Positions 61,585 to 64,000 of a stretch of 64,000 nucleotides of DNA are shown here, piece by piece (within the stretch, counting starts at the first letter, position 1; each line of letters opens with the position of its first letter). This DNA is from Agarivorans sp. Toyoura001 (GTDB taxonomy: Bacteria; Pseudomonadota; Gammaproteobacteria; Enterobacterales; Celerinatantimonadaceae). Where the stretch lies: the NCBI RefSeq assembly GCF_005405585.1, contig NZ_BJEQ01000014.1, positions 46,139-110,138 on the forward strand. Reading direction: 5' to 3'. The translations under genes were made by a program, and so were the position numbers. A model generated the notes under the pieces. That model did no database searches and had not been told where the DNA came from. It worked only from the letters and a program-made list of their open reading frames with translations.

Positions 61585-62358
61585 TTACACCACTACTGAC
61601 TGCCCAAACTCGATAATCTTATCTGCAAACAAAACTTTTTCAGAGATGAATGGAGCATGTGATGAGCTTTCAAATTGGTACTGCTGAGCCTCACTATGTA
61701 ATGCGGCATGTTGCTCCATAGCGGCTTTTGGTACTAAAGCGTCACTGCGCCCATAAAGTTGTAACCATGGCATGTTTATTTGAGCAACTTGCGCTCGTAA
61801 GTCTTGGCTCTGCAGTAAGGCTAAACCTTGCTGCAAGGCGTCTAACTTAGGCAAAGGTTTATCGGCCAACAGGTCACGCAATTGTTTGATATCTTGCTTA
61901 GCGTGAGCGCTGCCCATGGCTTGAATAGCCAAAAACTGTTGTAGCGTTTTATTAAAGTCTTGCTGCAACCCTAGAGCAAAACCGCTTAGCACCTTGTCTT
62001 GAATGCCCGGCCAATCTTCCCCCGCGACAAAGTGGGCGGAACTGGCAACGGTAATCAAGCCGGCAACATGCTCAGGCAAATGAATAGCGGCATGTTTTGC
62101 CACTAAGCCGCCTAACGACCAGCCCAGCCACAGTGCTTTTTCCGGTACTTGTTTTGCAATAGCTTGTGCCATTCCCTCAAGGCTTAAGGTTTCGATAGCT
62201 GTAGAGTGGCCAAAACCCGGTAAATCAAAACGATAAACGGTAAAGTGCTGACTCAATAATTCACTCACAGGCTGCCAAACAGCGCCGTTTAAACCCCAAC
62301 CGTGAATAAGAATTAACGCTGGCCCACTGCCTTGCCGCTCAAAATGCAATTTGCTCAT
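61585..62358 (-). CDS. bioH: Pimeloyl-ACP methyl ester esterase
   Basis: The 257-residue product is an alpha/beta hydrolase with the oxyanion segment HGWGLNGAVW, nucleophile Ser81 in GWSLGG, an Asp in GRSDALVP and a His in SSHAPFIS. It frees pimeloyl-ACP from its methyl ester to finish pimelate synthesis for biotin. It is divergent from comF (33 bases), as in E. coli, and is on the same chromosome stretch as birA but not linked to other bio genes here. Confidence 0.95.
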   Translation of the reverse strand: MSKLHFERQGSGPALILIHGWGLNGAVWQPVSELLSQHFTVYRFDLPGFGHSTAIETLSLEGMAQAIAKQVPEKALWLGWSLGGLVAKHAAIHLPEHVAGLITVASSAHFVAGEDWPGIQDKVLSGFALGLQQDFNKTLQQFLAIQAMGSAHAKQDIKQLRDLLADKPLPKLDALQQGLALLQSQDLRAQVAQINMPWLQLYGRSDALVPKAAMEQHAALHSEAQQYQFESSSHAPFISEKVLFADKIIEFGQSVVV

Positions 62359-62391
62359 CTACACTTAACTACTTGTTTATAAGGGGAGCCA

Positions 62392-63153
62392 ATGTTAACC
62401 AGTTTTTCCAAGGCTTTAAACCATCCGTTGCTGCAATCAACCCAATGTGTTTTTTGCTTACAATGTAAAAACACTAGGCAAGCTTGTTGCTCGAGCTGCT
62501 ACGCCATATTACGTGGGCAGCATGGTGAACGTTGCCAAACCTGTTATTTGCCCTTGGCAGAACCAGGTATTTGCGGAGAATGCCAAACAGAGCCGCCCCA
62601 CTTCGACCAAGTCATTTGTTTAAATGATTACCAATGGCCGCTTGAACCTGTCATCAAAGCCTACAAATACGGCAAACAACAATACCTAGCAAAACCCTTA
62701 AGTCGGCTACTGTTGAATCACGCCAAGCAACAAAGCTCAGGATTGCCTGAAGCTTTTTTACCAGTGCCTCTACATTGGTTAAAAAAATGGCGACGAGGCT
62801 TTAATCAAAGTGAATTGCTCGCCAGCAGTGTTGCTAAGCAACTAAATAAACCGATGTGCACACCGCTAGTACGTAAACACTATGGTATAAGCCAAGCAAG
62901 TCTTAATCGGCAACAACGCCAGCATGCTTTAGCCGCCAGTTTTAGCCTTAAAAACAAAATCCAATTTAAACATTGGGTATTAGTAGATGACGTGGTGACC
63001 ACTGGCAGCACTGCCAACGTGATAGCCAAGATGCTCAAGCAAGCGGGGGCCGAACAAGTCGATGTTTGGGCAATTGCCCGAACCGATAAACCTAAACATA
63101 AAAAATCGCCAGCCAGCAACACTAGCAGAGCTCACAAAAAAGCCGTACAATAA
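62392..63153 (+). CDS. comF: ComF family phosphoribosyltransferase-like protein
   Basis: The product has 253 residues. The N-terminal zinc-type Cys clusters (CVFCLQC, CCSSC, CQTC, CGEC) are within the first 65 residues. A PRTase fold follows, with the PRPP loop VLVDDVVTTGST (196-207). ComF is needed for DNA uptake in naturally competent bacteria; the E. coli homologue is called GntX/YhgH. Here it heads an operon with nfuA (34-base gap). The C-terminus is Lys/Ser-rich. Confidence 0.93.
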   Translation: MLTSFSKALNHPLLQSTQCVFCLQCKNTRQACCSSCYAILRGQHGERCQTCYLPLAEPGICGECQTEPPHFDQVICLNDYQWPLEPVIKAYKYGKQQYLAKPLSRLLLNHAKQQSSGLPEAFLPVPLHWLKKWRRGFNQSELLASSVAKQLNKPMCTPLVRKHYGISQASLNRQQRQHALAASFSLKNKIQFKHWVLVDDVVTTGSTANVIAKMLKQAGAEQVDVWAIARTDKPKHKKSPASNTSRAHKKAVQ

Positions 63154-63187
63154 ACCTTAGTAATTTAGTCAGGTATCGAGGAAGCAG

Positions 63188-63766
63188 ATGGTATCGATCT
63201 CAGAAACGGCTCAACAACACTTTGTTAAGCTGCTAGAACAACAGCCTGAAGGCACCCACATTCGTGTATTTGTGGTCAACCCAGGTACCCCTAGTGCAGA
63301 GTGTGGCGTATCTTACTGCCCACCAGAATCGGTTGAAGACGACGATACTGCACTGCAATTTGATGGCTTTAAAGCCATGGTAGATACCGCAAGCGCGCCC
63401 TTTTTAGATGAAGCGGAAATCGATTTTGTCACCGATAAAGTGGGCTCGCAACTTACCCTTAAAGCACCAAACGCTAAAATGCGTAAAGTTGAAGATGACG
63501 CACCACTTATCGAACGTGTTGAATACGTTATCGAAAGCCAAGTAAACCCTAACCTTGCCTCACATGGCGGTAAAGTTAGCGTAATGGAACTCACTGAAGA
63601 AGGTGTGGTTGTACTGCAATTTGGCGGCGGCTGTAACGGCTGTAGCATGGTTGACGTAACCCTGAAAGAAGGCATTGAAAAGCAATTGCTTGAAGCTTTC
63701 CCAGGTGAGTTAACCGGGGTGAGAGACGTAACAGAGCACCAAGCAGGTGAGCACTCTTACTACTAG
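63188..63766 (+). CDS. nfuA: Fe-S biogenesis protein NfuA
   Basis: The product has 192 residues (E. coli 191). The N-terminal degenerate A-type domain (1-95) lacks the full Cys set. The C-terminal Nfu domain has the cluster motif Cys149-x2-Cys152 (GGGCNGCSM). It carries 4Fe-4S clusters to client enzymes under oxidative or iron stress. An AGGAAG ribosome site precedes the ATG. It is followed by a terminator. Confidence 0.97.
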   Translation: MVSISETAQQHFVKLLEQQPEGTHIRVFVVNPGTPSAECGVSYCPPESVEDDDTALQFDGFKAMVDTASAPFLDEAEIDFVTDKVGSQLTLKAPNAKMRKVEDDAPLIERVEYVIESQVNPNLASHGGKVSVMELTEEGVVVLQFGGGCNGCSMVDVTLKEGIEKQLLEAFPGELTGVRDVTEHQAGEHSYY

Positions 63767-63798
63767 CTGCGCTTATCGTTAAGTAGATGCTAGCGAAA

Positions 63799-63829
63799 TA
63801 AAAAGCCTATCTATTGATAGGCTTTTTTG
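63799..63829 (+). terminator. Terminator of nfuA
   Basis: An 11-base stem, AAAAGCCTATC / GATAGGCTTTT, has a 4-base loop and continues into TTTTTT. It ends only about 9 bases before the IS end. Confidence 0.92.
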
Positions 63830-63837
63830 TGTCAGTA

Positions 63838-64000
63838 TGTCCCGTCCGGAAATAGGTTGACATAAAGAGGACGTCTTTATGACAACACCCATTAACTCAA
63901 GCCGTAAGCGCACACAACGAGATTACACCTTAGCCTTTAAATTAGGTGTTGTAGCGCGCATCGAAAAAGGCGAAATGACGTACAAACAAGCACAAGCCCG
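63838..64000 (+). mobile_element. Left end of an IS3-family insertion sequence (cut by window edge)
   Basis: From 63838 the sequence begins TGTCCCGTCCGGAAATAGGT and continues to 63862 with TGACA, a likely terminal inverted repeat. A transposase gene follows at once. Only 163 bases lie in the window, so the right end, the direct repeats and the exact IS name cannot be given. Confidence 0.75.
63879..64000 (+). CDS. IS3-family transposase OrfA, N-terminal part
   Basis: The ATG at 63879 is preceded by GAGGA at a good distance. The 40 visible residues read MTTPINSSRKRTQRDYTLAF and go on with KLGVVARIEKGEMTYKQAQA. This is the start of a helix-turn-helix domain typical of IS3 OrfA proteins, which bind the terminal repeats. 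OrfB and the frameshift site lie beyond the window. Confidence 0.8.
   Translation, partial: MTTPINSSRKRTQRDYTLAFKLGVVARIEKGEMTYKQAQA

Overview
The window reads as chromosomal DNA of a marine gammaproteobacterium of the Alteromonadales/Vibrionales type. The evidence is an E. coli-like core gene set, a fused argH-GNAT gene, the pair nfuA/comF beside bioH, fumarate reductase frdBCD, and a secreted GH9 cellulase. An Agarivorans-like organism is my best guess; this is inference from gene content, not a database match. Almost everything is core genome. Accessory material is limited to a signalling operon, a lipoprotein, a polysaccharide tyrosine-kinase gene, the cellulase and an IS element cut by the right edge.

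Layout: 1-1005 is the end of the fumarate reductase operon, facing a small gene that has a perfect FNR box upstream. 1468-3091 is the divergent pair efp/epmB, a translation factor and the enzyme that supplies its modification. 3172-7125 holds a small helical protein, a GGDEF/degenerate-EAL protein in an operon with a periplasmic molybdopterin-fold protein, and a lipoprotein. 7414-37829 is a very large block of translation and transcription genes, all on the minus strand. In the direction of transcription it runs: the S10 operon (rpsJ to rpsQ); a Wzc-like gene; coaA-murB-birA; four tRNAs; tuf2; tRNA-Trp-secE-nusG; rplKAJL-rpoBC; ridA-tusDCB; and rpsL-rpsG-fusA-tuf1. The S10 operon ends at a terminator after rpsQ, and the spc operon does not follow.

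38185-41934 is a plus-strand group: a cyclic-nucleotide-domain histidine kinase with a single-domain response regulator, a YjbR-like protein and an EEP-family lipoprotein. 41980-47911 is the arginine operon argCBFGH on the minus strand, divergent from ppc. After ppc come an unrecognised membrane transporter-like gene, metF (with MetJ and MetR sites), greB, a LacI-family regulator, the GH9 glucanase and tex. The right end holds a putative HExxH metalloprotease with a small partner, bioH, comF and nfuA, and then the left end of an IS3-family element.

The most striking observation is in the two EF-Tu genes. They are practically identical over about 1.24 kb, including the terminator, but tuf1 has one base change that turns the universal guanine-recognition motif NKCD into NNCD. 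It also has a GTG start. Other points for a second look are the enlarged hairpin of the histidine kinase DHp domain, the FNR-linked small protein, the separation of the S10 operon from spc and str, the ArgF HCQP variant, the GGDEF/molybdopterin-fold operon, and the metalloprotease/rod-like small protein pair.
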